From Haematobia irritans (taxonomy: Eukaryota; Arthropoda; Insecta; Diptera; Muscidae): DNA of 64,000 nucleotides. The DNA lies in contig NC_134398.1 in assembly GCF_050003625.1 (NCBI RefSeq), positions 85,499,983-85,563,982 of the forward strand. The letters run 5' to 3'. Below the pieces are notes generated by a model. The model made no database searches. It saw only the letters and a program-made list of their open reading frames with translations, and had not been told where the DNA came from. Positions 21,512 to 31,715 of the stretch are shown piece by piece. The position numbers were made by a program, and so were the translations under genes. Each line of letters starts with the position of its first letter. Position 1 is the stretch's first letter.

Positions 21512-22360
21512 AAAAATATTCAACTTCGTGCAATATTTTTGGAATTTCTGTATCCAGTGATGCCCACTATCTGGGGCATGTATTCGCCCAGTGACGCTGT
21601 TGTTGAACTAACTCCCTCCAATTTTCATCGGCTTGTGGTTCAAAATGATGCCATTTGGGTTGTATAATTCTATGCAAACTGGTGCGGCCATTGTCAGAGT
21701 CTAGCCTCGGAATACAAAAAAATTGTATTTGAAGGGAGTCATCAAAGTAGGAGCTGTGCATGCTGATGAACAGAAATATTTGGGTGGTCAATATGGTGTA
21801 TGTGGTGCTAATAAACGCTCGCCCACGGACTGCAATGGACAACGTACGGCAAACGCTATTGAGGAACCAGAAAAAAGTTCGAGCGGCTTTTGGAGGTGGC
21901 ACCAGTGGTATCTCTTCTGGTGGAGATAGTGGCAAAGATGACGTCATTGAATTGACAGACGATAACTTTGATAAATTGGTTATGCAATCTGAAGACGATT
22001 GGTTGCTTGAATTTTTCGCCCCTTGTTGCGGTCATTGAAAAAATTTGGCCCCTGAATGGGTTAGAGCAGCTGCAGAACTAAAGGATAAAGTTAAATTGAG
22101 TGCTTTAGATGCTACGGTACATCAAAGCAAGGTTGCTGAATATGGTGTAAGAGGCTATCCCACAATTAAATATTTCCTCGCTGGAAAGAAGGGCTCATCC
22201 GATGCCCAACAGTACGATGGTGGACGCACATCCTCTGACATGGGCATTAGACAAACATGTGGCAAATGTACCCGCCCCAGAATTGGTATGATGCCTGTGT
22301 AGGAAAACCATTGTTCGTTATCTCTGTTTTGCCTCATATACTTGTCTGTGATGCGCCTCA
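21512..22360 (+). pseudogene. PDIA6/CaBP1-type protein disulfide isomerase, processed pseudogene
   Basis: The stretch encodes two thioredoxin domains in the order of ER P5/PDIA6 proteins with no introns: [17 protein letters not shown], then NWCGHCQSL (first active site intact), AVHADEQKYLGGQYGV, GANKRSPTD, then DDVIELTDDNFDKLVMQSE and the second active site as CCGH followed by TGA in place of the second Cys. Other damage includes an in-frame TAA just before FYANWCGHC, frameshifts near 21720 and 21870, loss of the segment between YGV and GANKRSP, and a small deletion before [18 protein letters not shown]. The end after 22360 is lost. Lack of introns suggests retrotransposed mRNA; the parent gene must be elsewhere. 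Confidence 0.85.
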
Positions 22361-23149
22361 AATTGAATTTAAATTTTAGACATTATTACAACAACATAAT
22401 TTAAAAATGTCAACAATATTTTTAAAATTTTAATGGGCCGTTCAAAGTCACCTGATGAAATAAGGCTACCTCATAAATAATTGTATCATGTTATAGAAGA
22501 TGATCCATTGGTGTCAAATGATGTTTCACAGTTCCTAAGATTAAGTATAAACGAAGAAAATATGAACACACATCCTCCTTTCGTTTCCCTTTTTAAAGTT
22601 TTCCAATTAAATACAAAATTAGAACATATATGACGCAGCAGACGATAAATAAATAAACATATTAAAATCTCATATTTGCACAAAAATTGCAACCAAAACT
22701 CCAAATATACGAAATTTGATTTGCTTTGTACGAACAACACAAAAGCAAATGCCGGAAAATTATTGTTTGGAACTGTCTCTTTACGAAAAAAATTAAAAAC
22801 GAATTGTCAGAAAACAAATTTTTGGAACATTTAGATGGAGCTGTAACGTATATTCATATATGGATTTATTTTTCCCTCGCATTGAACAAAAATTGTTGGT
22901 CGATAATAACCTTCATCGAAAACCGATTTGGTTTTTGCCGTATCTTTCCAATAATACGGAACTATCGACACAAAGTTGTGTTGGCTCCACCACTACGTTA
23001 GATTTGTTGTCAGTCGAAAATGAGAATTGAGGTCGGATTGATTGCCAAGGTATTTCAAAGAAATGTGGTGGATATTTTAACTCTTATCCGAACTTGTAAT
23101 AAAAATTTCCGAAGTTGCCTTAAGAAGAAACGAATAATCTAATTAACAA
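22361..23149. other. AT-rich stretch, no feature seen
   Basis: No gene or repeat family is recognised. Part of the right side may be decayed copia sequence leading into the relic at 23150, but no protein motif can be read. Confidence 0.3.
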
Positions 23150-24505
23150 CAATATTGTAGGCGATCTATTTAAATCTAACAGAATTCGATACGAGTATTG
23201 TACAACTGAACATATGTAAGCTGATATATTCACTAAAGGGTGATACGGTCAAAATTTGGTCAATATAAACTTGACGTATTTCTTTCAATTTTGCATTTAA
23301 AAAACCTGAACACCTCTCATTTTGAAGGTGTGTGTGTGTAGAATGTTGCTCCTATTTTGATTTTGGAATTCACTCTTCAGTTGTCAAAATGCCGTCCAAG
23401 CAAGAAGAGCAGCGTATCAAAATTTTGCTCGCGCATCGCGAAAATCCGAGCTACTCGCACGCAAAGCTGGCAAAATCGCTAAAAGTTGCCAAATCAACCG
23501 TTACAAATGTAATTAAAGTGTTTGGGGAACGTTTGTCGACAGCCAGGAAGTCTGGATCGGGGGAAATCGAAAACCGGAAGCCGCTGAGACGACAAAGAGA
23601 GTTGCCGGTAGTTTCAAGCGAAACCCTAACCTCTCTCCCCGAGATGCCGCAAATAAGCTGGGTGTATCGTCTACAACCGTGCATCGAGCCAAAAAACGAG
23701 CCGGACTATCGACTTACAAGAAGGTAGTGACTCCAAATCGCGATGATAAACAAAATACGACGGCCAAAGCGCGATCCCGGAGGCTGTACACGACGATGCT
23801 GACGAAGTTTGACTGCGTGGTAATGGACGACGAAACCTACGTCAAAGTCGACTACAAGCGGCTTCCGGGACAGAAGTTTGAAAAGCAGCATTTTCATAGC
23901 TTCCGGGACTGTCAACCAAGAAATTTACGTGAAAGAGTGTTTGAATAAACGTCTGCTGCCTTTCCTGAAGAAACACGGTTGTTCCGTACTGTTTTGGTCG
24001 GATTTGGCATCTTGCCATTACGGTAAAAAGGCCATGGAGTGGTACGCCGCCAACAACGTGCAGGTTGTTCCCAAGGACAAGAACGCTCCCAACACGCCAG
24101 AGCTCCGCCCAATTGAGAAATACTGGGCTATTGTCAAGCGGAACCTAAAGAAGACCAAAAAACTTCTAAGGACGAGCAGCAGTTCAAGGCAAACTGGCTT
24201 TCTGCGGCGAAGAAGGTGGACAAGGTGACTGTACAAAATCTGATGGCAGGTGTCAAGCGTGAGGCCCGGCAATTCGGATTTGGAAAAGCGAAAGCCTAAC
24301 TGAATATTTTTCCTGAATTTTATACTAATTGAACTTGAAAAAGAAATTTAATTTGATTTTTTAAATAAACGATTTCACCGATTTACACGCGTTTTCCCTT
24401 GACTAAATTTTGACTGTATCAACATTTAAACCATTGAAGGAAACTAAGATTTGTAAATTATTAACTCTATTATTAGTAGCGTATAAGTCCCTGCATATCA
24501 AATAT
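23150..24505 (+). pseudogene. copia RNase H C-terminal relic split by a Tc1-like element
   Basis: RIRYEYCTTEHM, a stop, then ADIFT runs to 23235 and continues after the inserted element as KPLKETKICKLLTLLLVAYK (24427-24505). ADIFTKPL is the conserved C-terminal motif of copia RNase H; compare ADLLTKPL at about 45000 here. Excising the element and one TA restores the frame across the junction. There are no LTRs nearby. It is an old fragment. Confidence 0.7.
23236..24426 (+). mobile_element. Tc1-like (DD37E type) transposon, decayed
   Basis: TIRs read AGGGTGATACGGTCAAAATT on the left and an imperfect inverse ending near 24426, with TA on both sides. The transposase starts at about 23389 (MPSKQEEQRIKILLAHREN) with an HTH, then frameshifts near 23590, 23700 and 23920. 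Catalytic segments are VVMDDETYVKVDY, FWSDLASCHYGKK and ELRPIEKYW. I count 37 residues between the second Asp and the Glu, the spacing of the ITmDD37E group. It is inactive because of the frameshifts. Confidence 0.85.
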
Positions 24506-24658
24506 TAAGAGTCCAACTGAATATCTATTCAACCGTCGAACGGAACAGAGGTGTTTTTTAATAGCGGATAAACTCATCTTAATAGGTACCTACTAAGAAT
24601 TTCAAGTGTGGTGGGATATTAAGCCACCATGCAGTGAAATTCAAAGTCATCCACTGGG

Positions 24659-25640
24659 TTGCTAACTTCAGGGCCCAGTGGAAGGGTATCGACTAGGGTT
24701 ATAAATCTGGGCAATGACCAAGAGTTAGGCCCAATTAGTCGACCTGTAAACGAGTCGACAGGTGGCGACACTCTGACAAGTCGAACTTTTTCTAAGGTAA
24801 CGACATCAAAAGGAGGCAATCCCTCACGAAAGAGATTCAAGGAACGCAGAAATGCTTTGTTTTATCCTAAAGAAGTTAGGATCAGTCGACCCAAGCACGC
24901 TGTCGGCTAAACAAAGCGATTCCTTAAAATGGGCTCCAGGAATTCTTGAGACTGGAAAAAGGGAACGATCGCCGGATGAGCTGCCATCCTCCAAAAGGGA
25001 TCAAAGATCGTTTGCCTCAGTTGCTAAAGACAGCATTGTGGTGGCTATCATTAATAAAGGACGGTATGGTTCCAAAGCAAAAATGGGGGGAAATTGAGAA
25101 TGCACTGTCTGTCGTCTACTCACAGGTGCTGGAAAAGTTTCCCGGCCCAGATCCTCGGAACCAAGAGGCTGGTTGGTATCAAGGACGATTTAAGCTAGTC
25201 GCATTTGAGGACCAGAGGTCTATAGAATGTTGCTCTACTAATTGGTGAAGTTTGGGAAGTAGCTGCTCTAGAGTTAGTCGAGAAGAAAGACATACCGGCT
25301 AGACCTAGAGCACATGCGTGGATACCTGCAAACCCTTCTGACCCTGAATCTATTTTAAATAGGCTGAAACGATGCAATCCAGATCTTCCAACAGCTGATT
25401 GGAAGGTTGGCCGTTTGGATGAAGTGGATGACCAAGACGGCATGCAGTGTTTATATTGAACACTCAGTCTTTGCCACATCTAGCAAAGTCTCAGGGTCGT
25501 GTATGTTATGGCTTTCATTATATCCAAATGAAGGTATATAGAAACGATCAGCTAAAGGATTCAGAAATGGACAAGCCTCTGTCTGAATCAGAAGTAAGCT
25601 GATCCTCTTGCGAAGTCGAGAGAGATACCAAAGTTGAAGA
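24659..25640 (+). pseudogene. LINE-1 ORF1 (gag-like) with frameshifts
   Basis: Pieces in different frames correspond to the intact ORF1 of the second copy (54098-53019): [20 protein letters not shown], then [40 protein letters not shown], and [22 protein letters not shown] sequence near 25310. The central part resembles DUF4780-type ORF1 proteins of fly LINEs, thought to bind the RNA. Frame changes occur near 24850, 24945, 25230 and 25440. Confidence 0.75.
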
Positions 25641-25795
25641 CATGGATAGATACCGTATGCGTGAGGAGGTTTCTACATTCCTCAGAACTCACCAAAGTTG
25701 AACCTATGGTTATTGCGAGAGTCACCGAGATCTCTGAAGAAGACATTCTTAATGACTCGATTGAAGCGGCTGATGTGAGGTTGTTGAAAATCTCA

Positions 25796-28700
25796 ATGGT
25801 CCTACGGATCTTCCAGATAAATCTTCATCATTGTAAGGCTGCATGTGCTGCCTTAAAAGTTCTCCTGATGAAAGGGGATATAGACATAGTTCTTATTCAA
25901 GAACCATATGTTTATAGAAACAAAATATGTGAATTAAGTACTCCGGGGTTCAAACTATTGCAGTATACTTGTAATGATGTAAATCGAGCCTGTATAATTG
26001 CTAAAAACGAGCTTAACTTGTTTCTGCTTCCTTCAATGTGCAATGCAGACACTGTCGTTGCCAATTTAGAAATAGCCAAATGCAAATATTGGGTATCTTC
26101 GGTCTACATGGGACATGACAGGGAGATGCCTCCATGTGCCGTTAACACCTTAGTTGAGGAGTCACTGAAAACAAAGACGAAACTCATTATGGGTGCGATG
26201 CGAATGCGCATCATAGTATATGGGGAAGTAGTGATACTAATGCAAGGGGAGAGTCGCTAATAGAGTTTATTTAGCGTACTAATCTGGTAGTTTGCAACAA
26301 GGGAGATGCCCCAACCTTTGTCACTAAAAACAGGCAAGAGGTTTTGGACATCACATTGGCCTCGCAAGAACTGAATGAAATGATATCTGAGTGGCAGATT
26401 TTAAGTGAACACAGCTTCTCAGATCATCGCTACATCAGTTTCAAATTTGATGTTCATACCACCAAGACCATATTTCCGCCAAATGTTAGGAAAGCTGACT
26501 GGAATAGGTATAGGGAATCGTTCAATATGATACAGGAAATAACATAGACAAATATGAGAAATGTGCAAGATATCGAACACGCAGTGGAGCTGATTACTAA
26601 GGCCTTCAACATCTCACCGAAAGCTGCATGCCCTAGAGGGAAGCCAAGGGGGAAAAATCGACCACCATGGTGGTCTACGGAATTAAGTAATATGAGGAAA
26701 TTTGCAGGAAGCTCTTTAACAAGGCAAAGTCCACTAGAACCCCTGAGGATTGGGACGCTTACAAGAAGAATCTGAGAGGATACAAGCGAGAACTGAGAAA
26801 TGCTCAACATAACTCTTGGAATGATTACTGCAGCAGTATTGAGAATACGTCCGAGGCTTCCAGACTACGGAAGGTTCTAGCATCCACCAACTCCGCTCGA
26901 GGTTTCATTAAAACATCGGAGGGTATTGGACAACGTCCAGTGAGGAGACGCTGGAGGTACTATTGGACACACATTTTCCTAGTTCTAGCATCCACCAACT
27001 CCGCTCCAGGTTTCATTAAAAAATCGGAGGGCAATTGGACAACGTCCAGTGAGGAGACGGTGGAGGTACTATTGGCGATGCCACAGTGGCTCCGGCGGAG
27101 TTACAACTGACAAAATTACCCCCTGGTTGTAGGCGATATATAAAGGATGTATCAACTTATCATATATCCCAGGAAAGTGGAGGGAAACAAAAGTCGTTTT
27201 CATACCTAAAGCGGGAAAAGCCTCTCACTCGAGGGCGAAGGATTTCCGACCAATCAGCTTATCCTCATTCCTACTTAAGACTCTGGAGAGGATGATAGAT
27301 ATTTATCTTAGAACTAGCAACGATTCAAGTCTGTTCTCGAAACGACAGCATGCATACTCGAAGGGCAGGTCTACTGAGACCGCATTACATGAACTAGTCA
27401 GCTTTATTGAAAGCTCACTATCTGTCAAAGAATACACAATCGTGGCGTTTCTAGACATCGACGGGGTGTTCAATAATGTCCATCCGAGCTCGATATTAAA
27501 TGGACTGACAACTCTGAATGTTGATCCATGTATACTTAGACGAACTTCTAATGAAGAGACGTATTTCAGCCACACTAGGACAAGCAAACATACAAAGGTA
27601 TGTGAACAGAGGCACTCCCCAAGGAGGAGTTCTATCACCTCTTCTTTGGAATGTTGCTATAAACCTTCTGGTTACCCTAGAAAAAGAAAGGATAAAAGTG
27701 GTGGCATACGCAGATGATGTGGCTCTAGCAGTCAGGGGAAAATTCGCATCCACAATTAGAGATATTATTCAGAGGGCCCTCCGGATGACTGAGAAATGGG
27801 CGAAAGACAATGGTCTTGGGGTAAATCCCGCAAAGACAGAACTAGTCATGTACTGCAAAGATCGCAAAACTCCCACGGTTAGGCCCATTTCCTTAGGGGG
27901 TATTGAAATTCCCTTTGGTGAGTGTGCAAAATACCTTGGCTTTATTTTGGACAGGAAGCTGAACTTTAAGCTTAATATTGAAGAAAGGGCGAAAAAAGCT
28001 ACGGTACCTTTGTACTCGTGCAAAAAGGCAATAGGAAAGAACTGGGGACTAAACCCAAAAATTGGCCATTGGCTATACACGGCAGTGGTTAGATCTATAA
28101 TGCTATATGGTGTTGTAGTCTGGTGGCCGGCACAAGCCAACAAGTTTAGACAAAGTTCAGCGTATGGCGTGTTTGTGTGTCTCAGGCGCATTTAGTAAGA
28201 CAGGAACAGACTCCCTTAATGTCATGCTACATCTATTGCCTTTAGACATTTTGGCCAAACAGTCAGCTGCAACAACGGCTGTGCGGTTGCGCGAGCTATC
28301 GCTGTGGTCGGAAAAAAGTTACGGTCACAGTTCGGTCTTCAAAATAATGCCAGATGTGCCTAACGTAGTGGATTACACTTTGGCGAGTCCACTTTTCGAT
28401 AAGAAGTTTGAGACTCTAATTCCCAACAGTGAGGCGTGGTGTACACGGACCCCGGGGAATAAAAGATCTATAGATTTCTACACTGATGGCTCCAAATTGG
28501 ATGGCCAAGTGGGTTTCGGAGTATATTCTAAAGATCTGGAACTTCGAATAGCGAAAAGATTACCTAATCACTGTAGTGTTTTTCAGGCTGAAATATTAGC
28601 AATAAGAGAAGTGGTGAATTGGCTGAGAAGTAATGCTTCAAGCAATATTGGCATTAATATATACTCAGACAGTCAACCTGCAATAAAATCTTTGGACTCT

Positions 28701-29316
28701 GTGTTCCTCAACTCGAAAACGGCCATCGACTGCCGCAAATCTCTCAATGAGATAGCTGAGCAGCACAATATTCACCTAATATGGGTGCCTGGCCATAGGA
28801 ACATACCGGGGAACTGCGAAGCGGATGAGTTGGCAAGGCTAGGGACTACCTTACATATTCCAGGGGAAATAGAATCTGTTGGTATGCCCCTGGCTACCTG
28901 CAAGCTCATGCTGCGTGAGAAGGCTGTTATGATGGCAAATGTTCGATGGGAGAATTGCAAGGGCTGTAACGACACCAAGCAAATCCCATTTAAACTTAAA
29001 CTGCACACTAGATATGCTAGTGTTCTCGAAACGTCAGATATCACTCCTGATATCTGCTGTAACGGGTCGCTTCCTGATGGGCGATTTTGCAAAAACTATA
29101 GGCGCGAAGTATAATGACTATTGTATGAGCTGTCATGATGCGGAGGAAAAGGAATCAATTAAACACATCTTGTGTGATTGTCCTGCATTTTGTGTAAAGC
29201 GCAAGCAACTTTTAGGAGCATATAGCTTCAGATTACTGCCGGATCTGGAAAACGTTAACTTAAGCAGTCTGCTAATGTTTTTGGAACAATCTGGTTGGTT
29301 CAACAAAGAAAAATAA
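25796..29316 (+). pseudogene. LINE-1 ORF2: endonuclease, reverse transcriptase, RNase H
   Basis: The APE-type endonuclease starts [19 protein letters not shown] at 25800 with [14 protein letters not shown] motifs follow: the region with [20 protein letters not shown] near 27450, RGTPQGGVLSPLLWNVAIN at 27605, and YADDVALAV at about 27705. RNase H follows at 28470 on ([50 protein letters not shown], supplying the four acidic residues). A C-terminal Cys/His knuckle ([15 protein letters not shown]) lies near 29125. Frameshifts lie near 26200, 26540, 27290, 27520, 28190 and 29000. A 108-bp tandem duplication sits at 26875-27090. Confidence 0.85.
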
Positions 29317-29377
29317 TCAAGAAGGTTCAGCGGTTAAAACTAGAAGTGCCCATATGTAATAGGTACTTTTAGTTAAT

Positions 29378-29455
29378 GTGGTATCACAATGGACTGAACA
29401 GTCTAAGTTAACCTGAATCTTAATCGGGCTGCCACTTTAACCTAACCTAACCTAA
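29378..29455 (+). repeat. LINE-1 3' tail shared with the SINE, ending (CCTAA)n
   Basis: TGTGGTATCACAATGGACTG and ATCGGGCTGCCAC followed by TAACCTAACCTAA match the last ~80 nt of all three SINE copies. In LINEs this region is recognised by the RT for target-primed reverse transcription, so the shared end implies the SINE borrows this machinery. Confidence 0.85.
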
Positions 29456-29465
29456 GAGTCCAACT

Positions 29466-29771
29466 CTTTGTCAATTTGGTAACTTCATTATAAACCCATT
29501 CACTTTGGCAGCGTTATAGTTGATATCGAATTCCTTTGAAGTTAAATTGTTTTACCACATTGAATATTGAAAATTTTTCTTATTACAATTAAACAATTCA
29601 TATTAATAAAACGCTTAATATGTGATTATTACAAATGGGAAAATATAAACCACTCAAAATAAATTGCATTACCCCAAATTAACAAATTAATATAAACAAA
29701 TACACACTACAACTTCTTTGGCTACGTCGCTCAACGATTCATTATAAAGTTTGAAACACGGGTCAAAATTT
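29466..29771. other. 3' flank of UBE4A
   Basis: Roughly 300 AT-rich bases lie between the LINE-1 TSD and the UBE4A stop codon and probably include the UBE4A 3' UTR. No repeat is recognised here. Confidence 0.35.
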
Positions 29772-31715
29772 TCAGCTGCTTAATTGCTTGCCTTGATCAG
29801 AATGTGATCGTTTTTCCGATAACCATTTTTCGATTTCTTCTTTTAATTCTACATTTGGAATTATTTTATCCATTGTAAGCGGTTCTCTGTTAAATGGGTC
29901 TGTTTGATCACTAAGTAAATGTCTGGCAATGGTAGATCTATCTACAGTTACTTTTGAACTAGGCAATATGACGGGGTCGGTCATTAGAGTAGACATAATA
30001 GGGTCTAGATATTCTTCTGGGGCATCGGCAATGAATTCTTGTTCTTGTTTATATTGTATTTCCATTCGCTGAACCTTCTCCGAGAACTCAGCCATTTCGC
30101 CGATAAGTTGTCCGCCTCCTATACGTATTAGAATATTTTCAGCATATCCAAATAACTGCGAACTGTACGATCGTCCATCTTGCGATACTGCTAAACAGAA
30201 ACTATCACTACTACTAAGATTGATGTAGATGTGGCAAATTTCAATTACTGTTTTTGCTGGATCGAATTCAAATTCTTTTTTGTCTTTTACTTTAAATTTC
30301 TCCTTCTGAGGTCCAACCAAGCTTAGAAGGAAGTAATTGAGCATTGATGTAATGCGATCTACCATGCTATTGTGGCAAAAAATGCTTTTGATTTCTGATG
30401 TTATTAGTTTGAGGACATTAATTGTGTCTCGACCTAGAATATTATCAAAACGTGCCAACATGCCCAAGTGATGCAAATTGGATAAATGCTGTTGACGTTC
30501 ATTTTCTGGCAAATTTGTCCATTCTCCATTGGACTGAGCCTCTTGTAGCTGTCTTATCTGCTGTAGATTATTGAGCGACTCGTCTATATAAGATAATATA
30601 AAATATTTAAATTTATAAATATATAAATAAAGTTAAGTATATATGCACATACCCAAGAGAAATATAGCGTCATTAATTAATAAGTTAATGAATCTTAAGA
30701 AAAGGGGAGGTTCTGTAGCTTCCATATTAGCTTCGGCCTCATTAGCTAACTGACGAAAATTTTGAACATATTCTTCTTTGCTCCATAAAAATTCCATTAT
30801 AGCGTACATTGGACGTCTGTAATTAAATTTTTGCTCAAATTGTACTGATTGTCCAGTCATTTCAATTGATACAAAAACGTTGAGTAAGCTAGAAACAATT
30901 TTTGATCGGTCAGGATGGTTATCGAACACGTGAGAGAGGAATGTATCACCACTGGAGCGTTTTGTCAAGAAAAATTCTAAAGCTTCTGCTAGTTTTGCTC
31001 GTAAATGAGGGTTCTTCACAAATGCAGCACTCCCCATAAAAAGTACAATCATTTTGAAAAATGCATCATGGGAAGAGGGATACATTTGAATAAATTGGCC
31101 AGGAGGAAAATGACGACTAAAATTCAAATATGATATAATATTATCAATGATATTTTCAGGGATGCATTGTAATGTATGAGGAACAAAGTCAACTTTTGCG
31201 GGTATACTTTTGTTATGCTTTTGCCCAGGTGCGAATCCACATCCTTCTTTAGTTCTACTCTCCAATTCTTCTTTAGATATTAAAGCCACTTCGATCAACC
31301 ATATAGCAGAGGCTTCTAAAAATTTTAATATTGCCATGTCGTTTTCCGGCTCCATAAGGCAGTTGCGCAAGCATAGGTATTGTTGCAGTTGTTGTTTCAA
31401 CATTCGGAGCAAATTTTTAGCCATATCACTGTTGGGATCGTTAATGGCTATATCTTGATACGACGTCTGCAAGTTGTGTAATTCGCGAGACATCCTTGTA
31501 AAACGCTCAATGCTGGCTCGGTATGCTAGCTCGTAGGATTTATGAGTTAAAAAGAAAAGTTCGGTCACAAAATTGAATTTATTTGCAGTTATTCGTCGGT
31601 TATTGTCTTCTGTGGGCAGTAAAGTGGTTTCTTCGAAGGCCTTTATCATGTTTACCTGCTTCATTTGCCTATCACTGTCCGCGACACCACAATATGTAGG
31701 ATCCACCAAAAGAAC
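29772..31715 (-). CDS. Ube4A: UBE4A 3' exons: Ufd2P core and U-box
   Basis: Exon 4 (31715-30653) begins [20 protein letters not shown] right after an AACAG acceptor. It contains the helical Ufd2P core, including [35 protein letters not shown] and [19 protein letters not shown], which are strongly conserved in E4 proteins. Exon 5 (30583-29772) completes the core ([32 protein letters not shown]) and ends in the U-box: [40 protein letters not shown] and [13 protein letters not shown], the E2-binding fold. Both have intact frames. The stop is TGA at 29774-29772. Confidence 0.93.

Larger units (their letters stand above)
24519..29452 (+). mobile_element. RNase H-bearing LINE, apparently full length (LINE-1)
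   Basis: A 4.9-kb non-LTR element is flanked by a long direct repeat TAAGAGTCCAACT (24506-24518 and 29453-29465). Its order is 5' UTR, ORF1, then ORF2 with endonuclease, RT and RNase H, then a 3' segment ending in (CCTAA)n. The 5' end matches the other copy (49492-54351, minus) at TTCAACCGTCGAAC. An RNase H domain after RT is characteristic of the I/LOA group. Several frameshifts make it inactive. Confidence 0.9.

Noticed and set aside
21567..21947. 126-aa minus-strand ORF
   Set aside because: It is the shadow of the PDI pseudogene on the opposite strand.
27769..28191. 140-aa minus-strand ORF
   Set aside because: It is antisense to the LINE-1 RT and has no domain; the plus frame carries YADD and the family's motifs.
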